Shown: positions 33,498-42,922 of the stretch, in pieces
How the letters are laid out: each line of letters begins with the position of its first letter
How positions within the stretch are numbered: the first letter of the stretch is position 1
NCBI RefSeq assembly: GCF_014204515.1
Contig: NZ_JACHLI010000009.1
Span: 62,001 to 126,000 of the forward strand
Source of the DNA: Pseudomonas nitroreducens
GTDB taxonomy: Bacteria > Pseudomonadota > Gammaproteobacteria > Pseudomonadales > Pseudomonadaceae
Direction: 5' to 3'
Length of the DNA: 64,000 nucleotides
The notes under the pieces: model-generated
What the model saw: the letters and a program-made list of their open reading frames with translations, nothing else
Told to the model about the DNA's origin: nothing
The model's database searches: none
Made by a program: the position numbers and the translations under genes

Positions 33498-34244
33498 ATG
33501 GCTGGTCATTCCAAATGGGCCAACATCAAGCACCGCAAGGAACGTCAGGACGCCAAGAAGGGCAAGATCTTCACCAAGCTCATCCGTGAGCTGACCGTCG
33601 CTGCCAAGCAGGGCGGGGGGATCCCGGCGGACAACCCGCGTCTGCGCCTGGCCGTGGACAAGGCGCTGACCGCCAACATGACCCGCGACACCATCGACCG
33701 CGCCATCCAGCGCGGCGTGGGCTCCAGCGAAGCCGACAACATGGCCGAGCTGACCTACGAAGGTTACGCGCCCAGCGGCGTGGCGATCATCGTCGAGGCC
33801 ATGACCGACAACCGCAACCGCACCGCGGCCGAAGTGCGTCACGCCTTCAGCAAGTGCGGCGGCAACCTGGGTACCGATGGTTCGGTGGCCTACATGTTCG
33901 AGCGCAAGGGCCAGATCAGCTACGCGCCGGGCGTGAACGAAGAAGCCCTGATGGATGCCGCGCTGGAAGCCGGCGCCGATGACGTGGTGGTGAACGATGA
34001 CGGCTCCATCGACGTCTTCACCACCTTCGCCGACTTCATCTCGGTCAACGAAGCGCTGACCGAAGCCGGATTCAAGGGCGAGGACGCGGAGATCACCATG
34101 ATCCCGTCGACCGTGGCGACCTTGGACCTGGACACCGCGCAGAAGGTCCTCAAGCTGATCGACATGCTCGAAGACCTGGACGACGTGCAGAACGTCTACT
34201 CCAATGCGGACATCCCGGACGAGGTGATGGCCCAGCTGGGCTGA
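33498..34244 (+). CDS. yebC: YebC/PmpR family transcriptional regulator
   Basis: 248 residues. MAGHSKWANIKHRKERQDAKKG start and KCGGNLGTDGSVAYMFERKG are diagnostic. In P. aeruginosa the orthologue PmpR represses the quinolone-signal regulator gene; related proteins also relieve ribosome stalling. Lies between aspS and ruvC, GGAGTGAG ribosome site. Confidence 0.95.
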   Translation: MAGHSKWANIKHRKERQDAKKGKIFTKLIRELTVAAKQGGGIPADNPRLRLAVDKALTANMTRDTIDRAIQRGVGSSEADNMAELTYEGYAPSGVAIIVEAMTDNRNRTAAEVRHAFSKCGGNLGTDGSVAYMFERKGQISYAPGVNEEALMDAALEAGADDVVVNDDGSIDVFTTFADFISVNEALTEAGFKGEDAEITMIPSTVATLDLDTAQKVLKLIDMLEDLDDVQNVYSNADIPDEVMAQLG

Positions 34245-34266
34245 TCCCACCGCCGGCGATGGGCGA

Positions 34267-34319
34267 AGCCGGAAGCGGGAGTGGTCGTCAGCGGCGCCTC
34301 CGGCTTCCGGCTTTTGTTA
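34267..34319 (+). terminator. Likely terminator after yebC
   Basis: Ten-base arms AGCCGGAAGC (34267-34276) and GCTTCCGGCT (34303-34312) with a 26-base loop, then TTTGTTAT. The long loop lowers confidence. Confidence 0.6.
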
Positions 34320-34360
34320 TCTGATGTGCAGGTTTACGGACAAGGTTTGATCGGACGGAC

Positions 34361-34885
34361 ATGACCCTGATTCTCGGCATCGACCCAGGTTCGCGGATTA
34401 CCGGCTTCGGCGTGGTACGCGATACCGGCCGTGGTTGCGAATACGTCGCCTCGGGCTGTATCCGCACCGGCAATGGCGAGCTGTTCGAGCGCCTGCAGAT
34501 CGTCTTTCGCGGTGTGCGTGAGGTCATACAGACGTATCAGCCGACCATGATGGGCATCGAGCAGGTGTTCATGGCGCGCAACGCCGATTCGGCGCTGAAG
34601 CTGGGGCAGGCGCGCGGCGCGGCCATCGTGGCGGCGGCGGAAGAGGGGCTGCAGATCGCCGAGTACACCGCCAGCCAGGTGAAGCAGGCGATTGCCGGCA
34701 CCGGCGGTGCGGACAAGCAGCAGGTGCAGATGATGGTCATGCATCTGCTCAAGCTGGTACAGAAGCCGCAGATCGACGCCTCCGACGCCCTGGCCATCGC
34801 CCTGTGCCACGCGCACACCCGGCAAAGCCTGGTGCCACACGGGCTGGTGGGTGCGCGCCGGCGTGGCGGACGTCTGCGCCTGTGA
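34361..34885 (+). CDS. ruvC: Holliday junction resolvase RuvC
   Basis: 174 residues. Catalytic acids: D7 in LILGIDPGSRITGFG, Glu in MMGIEQVFMARN, and the C-terminal DASDALAIALCHAH pair. Cleaves four-way junctions made and moved by RuvAB, whose genes follow. Confidence 0.97.
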   Translation: MTLILGIDPGSRITGFGVVRDTGRGCEYVASGCIRTGNGELFERLQIVFRGVREVIQTYQPTMMGIEQVFMARNADSALKLGQARGAAIVAAAEEGLQIAEYTASQVKQAIAGTGGADKQQVQMMVMHLLKLVQKPQIDASDALAIALCHAHTRQSLVPHGLVGARRRGGRLRL

Positions 34886-34919
34886 TATCCGGACATAGTT
34901 TGAGCAAGGATAAATACCC

Positions 34920-35525
34920 GTGATTGGACGCCTGCGTGGCACCCTGGCGGAAAAACAGCCGCCGCACCTGATCGTCGACGTCAATGGCGTGGGCTACGAG
35001 CTGGAAGTGCCGATGACCACCCTGTACCGCCTGCCGAGTCTGGGCGAGCCGGTGACCCTGCACACCCACCTGGTGGTGCGCGAGGATGCCCACCTGCTCT
35101 ACGGCTTTGCCGAGAAGCGCGAGCGCGAGCTGTTCCGCGAGCTGATCCGCCTCAATGGCGTGGGTCCGAAGCTGGCATTGGCGCTGATGTCGGGGCTGGA
35201 AGTGGATGAGCTGGTGCGTTGCGTGCAGGCGCAGGATACTTCCACCTTGGTGAAGATTCCCGGCGTCGGCAAGAAGACCGCCGAGCGCCTGCTGGTGGAG
35301 CTCAAGGATCGCTTTAAGGCATGGGAGAATATTCCTTCCATCGCGCCGTTGGTGGTGGAACCCAAGCTGGTTGCCGCAGTCTCAAGCGCCGAGTCCGATG
35401 CGGTCAGCGCGCTGATCGCCCTGGGCTTCAAACCCCAGGAGGCGAGCCGCGCCGTGGCCGCCGTGCAGGAGGAAGGCTTGTCCAGCGAAGAACTCATCCG
35501 CCGTTCCCTCAAGGGCATGGTCTAG
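34920..35525 (+). CDS. ruvA: Holliday junction branch-migration protein RuvA
   Basis: 201 residues, GTG start. OB fold (MIGRLRGTLAEKQPPHLIVD), HhH motifs (LIRLNGVGPKLALALM, LVKIPGVGKKTAERLL) and C-terminal RuvB-binding domain (DAVSALIALGFKPQEASRA). Second gene of ruvCAB. Confidence 0.97.
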   Translation: MIGRLRGTLAEKQPPHLIVDVNGVGYELEVPMTTLYRLPSLGEPVTLHTHLVVREDAHLLYGFAEKRERELFRELIRLNGVGPKLALALMSGLEVDELVRCVQAQDTSTLVKIPGVGKKTAERLLVELKDRFKAWENIPSIAPLVVEPKLVAAVSSAESDAVSALIALGFKPQEASRAVAAVQEEGLSSEELIRRSLKGMV

Positions 35526-35535
35526 GTAGCCATAG

Positions 35536-36594
35536 ATGATCGAAGCCGATCGCCTGATTTCCTCTGCGACCAGTCGCGACCGCGAAGAGCAGTTCGACCG
35601 CGCCATCCGGCCGTTGAAGCTGGCCGAGTACATCGGCCAGCCGATCGTGCGCGAGCAGATGGAGCTGTTCATCCAGGCGGCCCGCGGACGTCAGGAGGCG
35701 CTGGATCACACGCTGATCTTCGGTCCGCCCGGGCTGGGCAAGACCACCCTGGCGAACATCATCGCCCAGGAGATGGGCGTATCGCTCAAGAGTACCTCCG
35801 GCCCCGTGCTGGAGCGGCCTGGCGATCTGGCGGCGCTACTGACCAACCTCGAACCCAACGATGTGCTGTTCATCGATGAGATCCATCGCCTGTCGCCCAT
35901 CGTCGAGGAAGTGCTGTATCCGGCCATGGAAGACTTCCAGCTGGACATCATGATCGGCGAAGGCCCGGCCGCGCGCTCGATCAAGCTCGACCTGCCGCCC
36001 TTTACGCTGGTGGGGGCAACCACCCGCGCCGGCATGCTGACCAACCCGCTGCGCGACCGCTTCGGGATCGTCCAGCGTCTGGAGTTCTACGGGGTGGACG
36101 ACCTGTCCACCATCGTCGCCCGTTCGGCGGGCATTCTCGGGCTGGAGATCGAGCAGGCGGGCGCCTACGAGATCGCCCGGCGCGCCCGCGGTACGCCGCG
36201 GATCGCCAACCGCCTGCTGCGCCGGGTGCGGGATTTCGCCGAGGTGCGTGGCACCGGGCACATCAGCAGCGACATCGCCGATAAGGCGCTGAACCTGCTG
36301 GACGTGGATGAAAGGGGCTTCGATCACCAGGATCGCCGCCTGCTGCTGACCATGATCGACAAGTTCGACGGTGGCCCGGTGGGCATCGACAACCTGGCGG
36401 CGGCCATCAGCGAAGAAAGACACACGATTGAGGATGTGCTGGAGCCCTATCTGATCCAGCAAGGCTATATCATGCGCACACCGCGCGGCCGTGTCGTGAC
36501 CCGGCACGCGTACCTGCATTTCGGCCTGAATGTGCCGAAGCGGATGGGGGAGGCGGCGACACCGGATCTGTTCGCCCCTGAAGATGGTAATTAA
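35536..36594 (+). CDS. ruvB: Holliday junction helicase RuvB
   Basis: 352 residues. AAA+ motor: Walker A GPPGLGKT at 63-70, Walker B LFIDEIHRLSP, sensor 1 LVGATTRAGMLTNPLRDRFG with the arginine finger, and the C-terminal winged helix (PRGRVVTRHAYLHFG). Confidence 0.98.
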   Translation: MIEADRLISSATSRDREEQFDRAIRPLKLAEYIGQPIVREQMELFIQAARGRQEALDHTLIFGPPGLGKTTLANIIAQEMGVSLKSTSGPVLERPGDLAALLTNLEPNDVLFIDEIHRLSPIVEEVLYPAMEDFQLDIMIGEGPAARSIKLDLPPFTLVGATTRAGMLTNPLRDRFGIVQRLEFYGVDDLSTIVARSAGILGLEIEQAGAYEIARRARGTPRIANRLLRRVRDFAEVRGTGHISSDIADKALNLLDVDERGFDHQDRRLLLTMIDKFDGGPVGIDNLAAAISEERHTIEDVLEPYLIQQGYIMRTPRGRVVTRHAYLHFGLNVPKRMGEAATPDLFAPEDGN

Positions 36595-36646
36595 TTGCAT
36601 TTGTAGGCGATTGCCGATTGGCAAAGCCAGGACTTGGTTTTAGAGT

Positions 36647-37093
36647 ATGCGCGCGCAACACGGGGGTCAGCCGTTCCAGCAACGGTATCGGGTCTATTTC
36701 GAGGACACCGACGCCGGCGGCATCGTCTACTACGTCAACTACCTCAAGTTCATGGAGCGGGCTCGTACCGAGCGGCTGCGTGATCTGGGCTTCGCCCAGT
36801 CGCAGCTGGCGGAAGAGAACCTGCTTTTTGTCGTTCACTCGGCCGAGGCGCGTTACCACGCACCAGCCCGACTGGACGACGAGCTGCTCGTCAGCGCCGA
36901 GGTGGAGGAGTTGAACCGTGCGAGCCTGAAGTTTCGTCAACAGGTTCGACGGGCGTCGGATTCGACCTTGCTCTGCGAGGGGCGATTCCTGGTGGCGTGC
37001 GTGCGGGCGGACAACCTGAAACCCCGCGCTATCCCAGATGTGTTGCGTGCGGCATTTGCCGGCAGTCCGGACACCCTTTCAGCAGGAGATTAA
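36647..37093 (+). CDS. ybgC: Tol-Pal-associated acyl-CoA thioesterase YbgC
   Basis: 148 residues. Hotdog fold; YFEDTDAGGIVYYVNYLKFMERARTE holds the catalytic Asp and the conserved signature. First gene of the tol-pal cluster; its frame reaches nearly to the tolQ start. Hydrolyses short acyl-CoAs; its role in the envelope is unsettled. Confidence 0.95.
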   Translation: MRAQHGGQPFQQRYRVYFEDTDAGGIVYYVNYLKFMERARTERLRDLGFAQSQLAEENLLFVVHSAEARYHAPARLDDELLVSAEVEELNRASLKFRQQVRRASDSTLLCEGRFLVACVRADNLKPRAIPDVLRAAFAGSPDTLSAGD

Positions 37094-37094
37094 C

Positions 37095-37790
37095 GTGGAA
37101 CCGAACGTCGTCGACCATACTTCCATGTGGAGCTTGATCAGTAACGCCAGCGTCGTGGTACAGCTGGTAATGCTGACCCTGGTGGCCGCATCGGTCACTT
37201 CCTGGATCATGATTTTCCAGCGCAGCAACATGATGCGCTCGGCGAAGAAGGCCCTGGAAACCTTCGAGGAGCGCTTCTGGTCGGGTATCGACCTGTCCAA
37301 GCTCTATCGTCAGGCGGGCAGCAACCCCGATCCGGATTCGGGGGTCGAGCAGATCTTCCGTGCCGGCTTCAAGGAATTCTCCCGTCTGCGCCAGCAGGCC
37401 GGCGTTGACCCGGATGCGGTGATGGAAGGCGTTTCCCGCGCCATGCGCGTCGCCATTTCCCGCGAGGAAGAGAAGCTGGAAACCAGCCTGCCGTTCCTCG
37501 CCACCGTCGGCTCGACCAGCCCGTACATCGGCCTGTTCGGCACCGTGTGGGGCATCATGAACTCCTTCCGTGGCCTGGCCACCGTGCAGCAGGCTACCCT
37601 CGCCACCGTGGCGCCGGGCATCGCCGAAGCGCTGATCGCCACCGCCATCGGCCTGTTCGCGGCCATTCCCGCGGTCATCGCCTACAACCGTTTCGCCGCC
37701 CGCTCGGAAATGCTCATCGGCCGTTACTACACCTTCGCCGACGAGTTCCAGGCGATCCTGCACCGCAAAGTGCACACCAGCGACGATTGA
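37095..37790 (+). CDS. tolQ: TolQ, proton-channel subunit of the Tol-Pal system
   Basis: 231 residues from a GTG (37095) preceded by AGGAGAT; an upstream ATG in frame overlaps ybgC and is rejected. Three membrane helices; TVGSTSPYIGLFGTVWGIMNSF and ATVAPGIAEALIATAIGLFAAIPAVIAYN are the ExbB/MotA/TolQ signature. Works with TolR to energise TolA. Confidence 0.97.
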   Translation: MEPNVVDHTSMWSLISNASVVVQLVMLTLVAASVTSWIMIFQRSNMMRSAKKALETFEERFWSGIDLSKLYRQAGSNPDPDSGVEQIFRAGFKEFSRLRQQAGVDPDAVMEGVSRAMRVAISREEEKLETSLPFLATVGSTSPYIGLFGTVWGIMNSFRGLATVQQATLATVAPGIAEALIATAIGLFAAIPAVIAYNRFAARSEMLIGRYYTFADEFQAILHRKVHTSDD

Positions 37791-37817
37791 TTGAAGACGA
37801 CCAAGAGGTAAGCCGTC

Positions 37818-38282
37818 ATGGCAAGAGTTCGTCACAAGCGCAAGCCGGTCGCGGAAATGAACGTGGTGCCCTACATCGACGTGATGTTGGTGCTGCTGGT
37901 CATTTTCATGGTGACCGCGCCCATGCTCAACCAGGGGGTCAAGGTCGACCTGCCGAAGGTTTCCAGCGAAGCGCTGCCGCAGGATAACGATTCCCGCGTG
38001 CTCACCATCTCCATCAAGGCCGACAAGACCTACTACTGGAACATGGGCTCGGAAGTCGACCCGGATCAGGGCAAGGCCAGCCAGACTGCCGTGGACCTCG
38101 ATCAGCTGGTGACCGCGGCCACCGCCATCATGGCGCAGAACAGCAGCCAGGGTAAGAAAGTCCAGGTCTTCGTCCGCGGAGACAAGGCAGTCGACTACGG
38201 TTCGGTCATGGCCGTCATGGGCGGCCTGCAGAAAGCCGGGGTCGGCAACGTCGGTCTGATTACCGAGGCACCAGGTAGTTGA
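37818..38282 (+). CDS. tolR: TolR, Tol-Pal stator/channel subunit
   Basis: 154 residues. One N-terminal membrane helix carrying the functional Asp in VVPYIDVMLVLLVIFMVTAP, then a periplasmic domain ending VGNVGLITEAPGS. Stop overlaps the tolA ATG by one base. Confidence 0.96.
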   Translation: MARVRHKRKPVAEMNVVPYIDVMLVLLVIFMVTAPMLNQGVKVDLPKVSSEALPQDNDSRVLTISIKADKTYYWNMGSEVDPDQGKASQTAVDLDQLVTAATAIMAQNSSQGKKVQVFVRGDKAVDYGSVMAVMGGLQKAGVGNVGLITEAPGS

Positions 38283-39352
38283 TGCACCAGCTCGAACGCT
38301 CTCAATCGGAAGGCTACTTCTGGCCAACGGTCCTGGCCGTGGCCCTGCATGTCCTGATTTTCGCCATGCTGTTCGTCAGCTGGGCCAGCACGCCTGAACT
38401 GCCGCCTTCGCGGCCGATCGTCCAGGCCACGCTGTATCAGCTGAAGTCCAAGAGCCAGGCGACCCAGCAGACCAACCAGAAGATAGCCGGCGAGGCCAAG
38501 AAGACTGCGGCCAAGCAATACGAGCAGGAGCAGCTCGAGCAGAAGAAGGCTGAGCAGCAGGCATTGGCTGCTGCGAAAGCCGAGGAACAAAAGAAGGCCG
38601 ACGCCGCTCAAAAGGCTGCTGATGCCGCTGAGAAAGCCGCGGAAGCCAAGAAGGCTGACGAAGCGAAGAAGGCGGATGACGCCAAGAAAGCGGCCGATGC
38701 CGCCGCGGCGGCCAAGAAGGCTGCCGAGGCCAAGGCTGCCGAGCAGAAACAGCAGGCGGATATAGCCAAGAAGAAAGCCGAGGAAGAGGCCAAGAAAGAG
38801 GCTGCTGAAGAGGCGAAGAAGAAAGCTGCCGAGGAGGCCAAGAAGAAGGCCGCCGAGGACGCGAAGAAAAAAGCCGCCGCGGACGATGCCAAGAAGAAGG
38901 CGGCCGCGGTCGAGGCTGCGAAGAAGAAGGCTGCCGCTGCAGCCGCCGCAGCAGCCCGCAAGGCAACGGAAGACAAGAAGGCCCAGGCGCTGGCCGATCT
39001 GCTGTCCAACGACACGCAACGGCAACAGGCCCTGGCCGACGAGCAGGGTGATGAGGTGGCGGGCAACTTCGACGATCTGATCGTCAGCCTGGTGAGCCAG
39101 CAGTGGAGCCGTCCTCCTTCAGCTCGTAACGGAATGAGCGTAGAAGTGCTGATTCAGATGCTGCCGAGCGGAGCCATCACCGGTGTAAGCGTGACTCGCT
39201 CCAGTGGTGACAAGCCGTTCGACGATTCGGCGGTGGCAGCGGTCAAAAACGTGGGCCGTGTTCCCGAACTGCAAAAACTGGATCGCGCCACTTTCGATAG
39301 CCTGTATCGTCAGCGCCGAATGGTCTTCAAACCGGAGGATTTAGATCTGTGA
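38282..39352 (+). CDS. tolA: TolA, periplasm-spanning energy transducer
   Basis: 356 residues. Domain I: one membrane helix (PTVLAVALHVLIFAMLFVSW). Domain II: about residues 60-235, a very long Ala/Lys/Glu helix with repeated AKKKAAEEAKKK-like units. Domain III: globular C-terminus VAGNFDDLIVSLVSQQWSRP onwards that contacts TolB/Pal. The repetitive DNA of domain II is prone to length change. A TTG directly before the ATG is not needed. Confidence 0.96.
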   Translation: MHQLERSQSEGYFWPTVLAVALHVLIFAMLFVSWASTPELPPSRPIVQATLYQLKSKSQATQQTNQKIAGEAKKTAAKQYEQEQLEQKKAEQQALAAAKAEEQKKADAAQKAADAAEKAAEAKKADEAKKADDAKKAADAAAAAKKAAEAKAAEQKQQADIAKKKAEEEAKKEAAEEAKKKAAEEAKKKAAEDAKKKAAADDAKKKAAAVEAAKKKAAAAAAAAARKATEDKKAQALADLLSNDTQRQQALADEQGDEVAGNFDDLIVSLVSQQWSRPPSARNGMSVEVLIQMLPSGAITGVSVTRSSGDKPFDDSAVAAVKNVGRVPELQKLDRATFDSLYRQRRMVFKPEDLDL

Positions 39353-40647
39353 GTACCCTGATTCGCTTTGCGCTCTTCGCCCTGGCCCTGGTGGCCGGCG
39401 CCGCGCAGGCCGCCGACCCGCTGGTGATCTCCAGCGGTCGCGACTCGGCCGTCCCGATTGCCGTGGTTCCGTTCGGCTGGCAGGGCGGCAACGTCCTGCC
39501 TGAAGACATGTCGAACATCATCGGCAGCGACCTGCGCAACTCCGGTTACTTCGAGCCGATCCCGCGCCAGAACATGATCAGCCAGCCGGCCCAGGCCAGC
39601 GAAGTGATCTACCGCGACTGGCAGGCCCTCGGCGCGCAGTACGTGCTGGTCGGCAGCATCGTGCCCAGTGGCGGCCGTCTGCAGATCCAGTACGCCCTGC
39701 TCAACGTGGCGACCCAGGAGCAGGTCCTGACCGGCAGCGTGGGCGGCACCACCGACCAGCTGCGCGACATGTCGCACTACATCGCCGATCAGTCGTTCGA
39801 GAAGCTCACCGGCATCAAGGGCGCGTTCTCCACCAAGCTGCTCTACGTGACCGCGGAGCGCTTCTCGGTGGACAACACCCGCTACACCCTGCAGCGCTCC
39901 GACTATGACGGCGCCCGCCCGGTGACCCTGCTGCAGTCGCGCGAGCCGATCCTCTCGCCGCGCTTCTCGCCCGATGGCCGTCGCATTGCCTACGTGTCCT
40001 TCGAGCAGAAGCGTCCGCGCATCTTCATGCAGTACGTCGACACCGGTCGCCGCGAGCAGATCTCCAACTTCGAAGGCCTCAACGGCGCCCCGGCGTTCTC
40101 GCCGGACGGCAACCGCCTGGCCTTCGTGCTGTCGCGCGATGGCAACCCGGAGATCTACGTGATGGACCTGGGCAGCCGCCAGCTGCGTCGCCTGACCAAC
40201 AACTCGGCGATCGACACCGAGCCCTTCTGGGGCGCGGATGGCTCGACCCTGTACTTCACCTCGGACCGTGGCGGCAAACCGCAGATCTACAAGATGAACG
40301 TGAACTCGGGCGCTACCGACCGCGTGACCTTCATCGGCAACTACAACGCCAACCCGAAACTTTCCGCGGATGAGAAGACCCTGGTCATGGTTCACCGTCA
40401 GGACGGTTTCACCAACTTCCAGATCGCGGCGCAGGACCTTCAGCGCGGTAATCTCCGGGTACTTTCCAACACCAACCTGGATGATTCGCCCACTGTTGCG
40501 CCAAATGGCACGATGCTAATATACGCCACCCGCCAGCAGGACCGGGGCGTGTTGATGCTCGTGAGCATCAACGGACGTGTTCGGTTACCGCTACCCACCG
40601 CTCAAGGCGACGTGCGAGAGCCTTCCTGGTCCCCTTACCTGAACTGA
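39349..40647 (+). CDS. tolB: TolB, periplasmic beta-propeller of the Tol-Pal system
   Basis: 432 residues, GTG start overlapping tolA by four bases. Signal peptide ending AGAAQA-AD. Repeated propeller blades: LSPRFSPDGRRIAYVSFE, APAFSPDGNRLAFVLSRDG, EPFWGADGSTLYFTSDRGG, DSPTVAPNGTMLIYATRQ. Shuttles Pal between the outer membrane and TolA. Confidence 0.97.
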   Translation: MSTLIRFALFALALVAGAAQAADPLVISSGRDSAVPIAVVPFGWQGGNVLPEDMSNIIGSDLRNSGYFEPIPRQNMISQPAQASEVIYRDWQALGAQYVLVGSIVPSGGRLQIQYALLNVATQEQVLTGSVGGTTDQLRDMSHYIADQSFEKLTGIKGAFSTKLLYVTAERFSVDNTRYTLQRSDYDGARPVTLLQSREPILSPRFSPDGRRIAYVSFEQKRPRIFMQYVDTGRREQISNFEGLNGAPAFSPDGNRLAFVLSRDGNPEIYVMDLGSRQLRRLTNNSAIDTEPFWGADGSTLYFTSDRGGKPQIYKMNVNSGATDRVTFIGNYNANPKLSADEKTLVMVHRQDGFTNFQIAAQDLQRGNLRVLSNTNLDDSPTVAPNGTMLIYATRQQDRGVLMLVSINGRVRLPLPTAQGDVREPSWSPYLN

Positions 40648-40699
40648 CGGTTGCCAACTGTTCCAAACTTATACACTGGGGTTCATTAGGAGTTACATG

Positions 40700-41206
40700 A
40701 TGGAAATGCTGAAATTCGGCAAATTTGCCGTTATCGCCCTCGCCATGGCCGTTGCCGTTGGCTGTTCGTCCAAGAAAGGCGATGCTGCCGGTGAAGGCGC
40801 CAATGGCGGCGTTGATCCGAACGCTGGCTACGGCGCCAACAGCGGTGCCGTTGACGGCTCCCTGAGCGACGAAGCCGCTCTGCGCGCTATCACCACCTTC
40901 TACTTCGAGTACGACAGCTCCGACCTGAAGCCGGAAGCCATGCGTGCCCTGGACGTACACGCCAAGGACCTGAAAGGTTCCGGCCAGCGCGTAGTCCTGG
41001 AAGGTCACACTGACGAGCGCGGCACCCGCGAGTACAACATGGCTCTGGGCGAGCGTCGTGCCAAGGCCGTTCAGCGCTACCTGGTACTGCAGGGCGTTTC
41101 CCCGGCTCAGCTGGAACTGGTTTCCTACGGCAAAGAGCGTCCGGTTGCCACTGGCCACGACGAGCAGTCCTGGGCCCAGAACCGTCGCGTTGAGCTGAAG
41201 AAGTAA
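40700..41206 (+). CDS. oprL: Peptidoglycan-associated lipoprotein OprL (Pal)
   Basis: 168 residues. Lipobox VAVGC; OmpA-like domain with TTFYFEYDSSDLKPEAM, VVLEGHTDERGTREYNMALGERRA and NRRVELKK, which bind meso-DAP peptidoglycan. Two ATGs in tandem (40697, 40700); the second is 7 bases from AGGAG and gives the standard MEMLKFGKFA start. It may have its own promoter in the 50-base gap after tolB. Confidence 0.96.
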   Translation: MEMLKFGKFAVIALAMAVAVGCSSKKGDAAGEGANGGVDPNAGYGANSGAVDGSLSDEAALRAITTFYFEYDSSDLKPEAMRALDVHAKDLKGSGQRVVLEGHTDERGTREYNMALGERRAKAVQRYLVLQGVSPAQLELVSYGKERPVATGHDEQSWAQNRRVELKK

Positions 41207-41212
41207 GACCTG

Positions 41213-42055
41213 ATGCCGATGCGCCTGCGTTTTCTGACCTTGATCGCATGCGGACTGCCCCTCATGGCGGCAGCCGCGGTTCCGGTACAGGACGGTAATG
41301 GTGGCTATGCCAGCACACCGCCCTCGGGTTATGGCACCGCAGGCGCTGATGGCGCCTACGCCGGAGGCGGGATGACAACTCCCGTCTCCGGTCAGGCTCA
41401 GCTGTTCATGCAGCTGCAGCAGATGCAGGACGAGATGTCCCGTCTGCGCGGTATGCTCGAAGAGCAGCAGAACCAGCTCCAGCAGATGAAGCAGGAGAAC
41501 CAGGAACGCTTCCAGGACATCGACAGCCGCCTTTCCAGCGGTGCAGGTGCGGGGGCGGCCGGTGCTGCTGTTCAACCCAATTCCCCCGCTGCCGGCACCA
41601 GTGCCGGAGCTGCCGCAGGAGCAGGCGCCGCCGCCGCCCAGCAACAGCAGCCCGCCGCCAGCAACGAACCGGGTGACCCGGCGAAAGAGAAGCTGTACTA
41701 CGACGCCTCCTTCGACCTGGTCAAGGCCAAGGATTTCGACAAGGCCAGCCAGGCCTTCGGCGCTTTCCTGCGCAAATACCCGAACAGCCAATACGCTGGC
41801 AATGCGCAGTACTGGCTGGGTGAGGTGAATCTCGCCAAGGGCGACCTGCAGGGCGCCGGCCAGGCGTTCGCCCGCGTCAGCCAGGCCTATCCGAGCAGCG
41901 CCAAGGTGCCGGACTCGCTGTACAAGCTCGCCGACGTCGAGCGTCGCCTGGGCAACAACGACAAGGCCCGCGGCATCCTGCAGCAGGTCGTGGCCCAGTA
42001 TCCCGGCACTTCCGCTGCCCAGCTGTCCCAGCGCGACCTGAAGAACCTCAAGTAA
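41213..42055 (+). CDS. cpoB: Cell-division coordinator CpoB (YbgF)
   Basis: 280 residues. Signal peptide MPMRLRFLTLIACGLPLMAA; a coiled coil of Gln/Met/Glu at about 60-105 (trimerising); an Ala/Gln-rich low-complexity linker (105-150); and TPR repeats YYDASFDLVKAKDFDKASQAF, AQYWLGEVNLAKGDLQGAG, SLYKLADVERRLGNNDKA. Couples Tol-Pal constriction to peptidoglycan synthesis. ATG 41219 is an alternative start. Confidence 0.93.
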   Translation: MPMRLRFLTLIACGLPLMAAAAVPVQDGNGGYASTPPSGYGTAGADGAYAGGGMTTPVSGQAQLFMQLQQMQDEMSRLRGMLEEQQNQLQQMKQENQERFQDIDSRLSSGAGAGAAGAAVQPNSPAAGTSAGAAAGAGAAAAQQQQPAASNEPGDPAKEKLYYDASFDLVKAKDFDKASQAFGAFLRKYPNSQYAGNAQYWLGEVNLAKGDLQGAGQAFARVSQAYPSSAKVPDSLYKLADVERRLGNNDKARGILQQVVAQYPGTSAAQLSQRDLKNLK

Positions 42056-42077
42056 GGCCCGCCCGCAGCACTCCGAA

Positions 42078-42103
42078 AACCCGCGCCTGGCGCGGGTTTT
42101 TTC
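42078..42103 (+). terminator. Terminator of the tol-oprL-cpoB operon
   Basis: ACCCGCGCCTGGCGCGGGT hairpin followed by TTTTTC, 24 bases after cpoB. Confidence 0.9.
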
Positions 42104-42255
42104 GTTAGAATTGCCGCCCCTCGGAAGGCGCCAGTGGTTTCAGCTCGGCTGATGTCTGCTGTGCTCCGAGGCATTCCGGGCGCGCTTCGAGCCTGCCCAC
42201 GACTCCAACGCAACGGAGGCGGATGGCCTGTATAGCCGTCACGCCCGTGGCTGAT

Positions 42256-42903
42256 ATGCAACAGACCCTGCGCATTACCGAGATTTTCTACTCGTTGCAG
42301 GGGGAAACGCGCACCGCCGGCTTGCCGACTGTGTTCGTTCGCCTGACCGGCTGTCCCCTGCGCTGCAACTATTGCGATACCGCCTATGCCTTCAGTGGCG
42401 GCGAGATCCACACCCTCGACGCGATCCTCGACCAGGTTGCCCGCTATCGCCCGCGCTACGTCTGCGTGACCGGCGGCGAACCGCTGGCCCAGCCCAACTG
42501 CATCCCGTTGCTGCAGCGCCTTTGCGATGCCGGCTACGAAGTCTCGCTGGAAACCAGTGGTGCACTGGACATTGCCACCAGCGACCGCCGCGTCAGCCGC
42601 ATCCTCGATCTGAAGACGCCGGGCTCCGGAGAGGTTGCGCGCAATCGCTACGAGAACATCGGCGAGCTGACGGCCAATGATCAGGTGAAGTTCGTCATCT
42701 GCTCCCGCGAAGACTATGACTGGGCAGTCTCCAAGCTGATCGAGTACCGCCTGGAGCAGCGAGCTGGCGAGGTGCTGTTCTCGCCCAGCCATCGCGAGGT
42801 GAGCGCACGTACGCTGGCCGACTGGATCGTCAGCGACAACCTGCCGGTGCGCCTGCAATTGCAGTTGCACAAGATTCTCTGGAACGACGAGCCGGGCCAC
42901 TGA
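42256..42903 (+). CDS. queE: 7-carboxy-7-deazaguanine synthase QueE
   Basis: 215 residues. Radical SAM enzyme contracting the pterin ring in queuosine synthesis; cluster-binding CPLRCNYC gives C33, C37, C40 (CxxxCxxC), followed by DTAYAF and VTGGEPLAQ. ATG 42256 matches the family start MQQTLRITEIFYSLQGE; an ATG 33 bases earlier is less likely. Confidence 0.95.
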   Translation: MQQTLRITEIFYSLQGETRTAGLPTVFVRLTGCPLRCNYCDTAYAFSGGEIHTLDAILDQVARYRPRYVCVTGGEPLAQPNCIPLLQRLCDAGYEVSLETSGALDIATSDRRVSRILDLKTPGSGEVARNRYENIGELTANDQVKFVICSREDYDWAVSKLIEYRLEQRAGEVLFSPSHREVSARTLADWIVSDNLPVRLQLQLHKILWNDEPGH

Positions 42904-42922
42904 GCGCGGAGGAGACCTTCTC

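Noticed and set aside
38480..39000. Repetitive Ala/Lys-coding DNA as a mobile repeat
   Set aside because: It is domain II of TolA, which is naturally repetitive.
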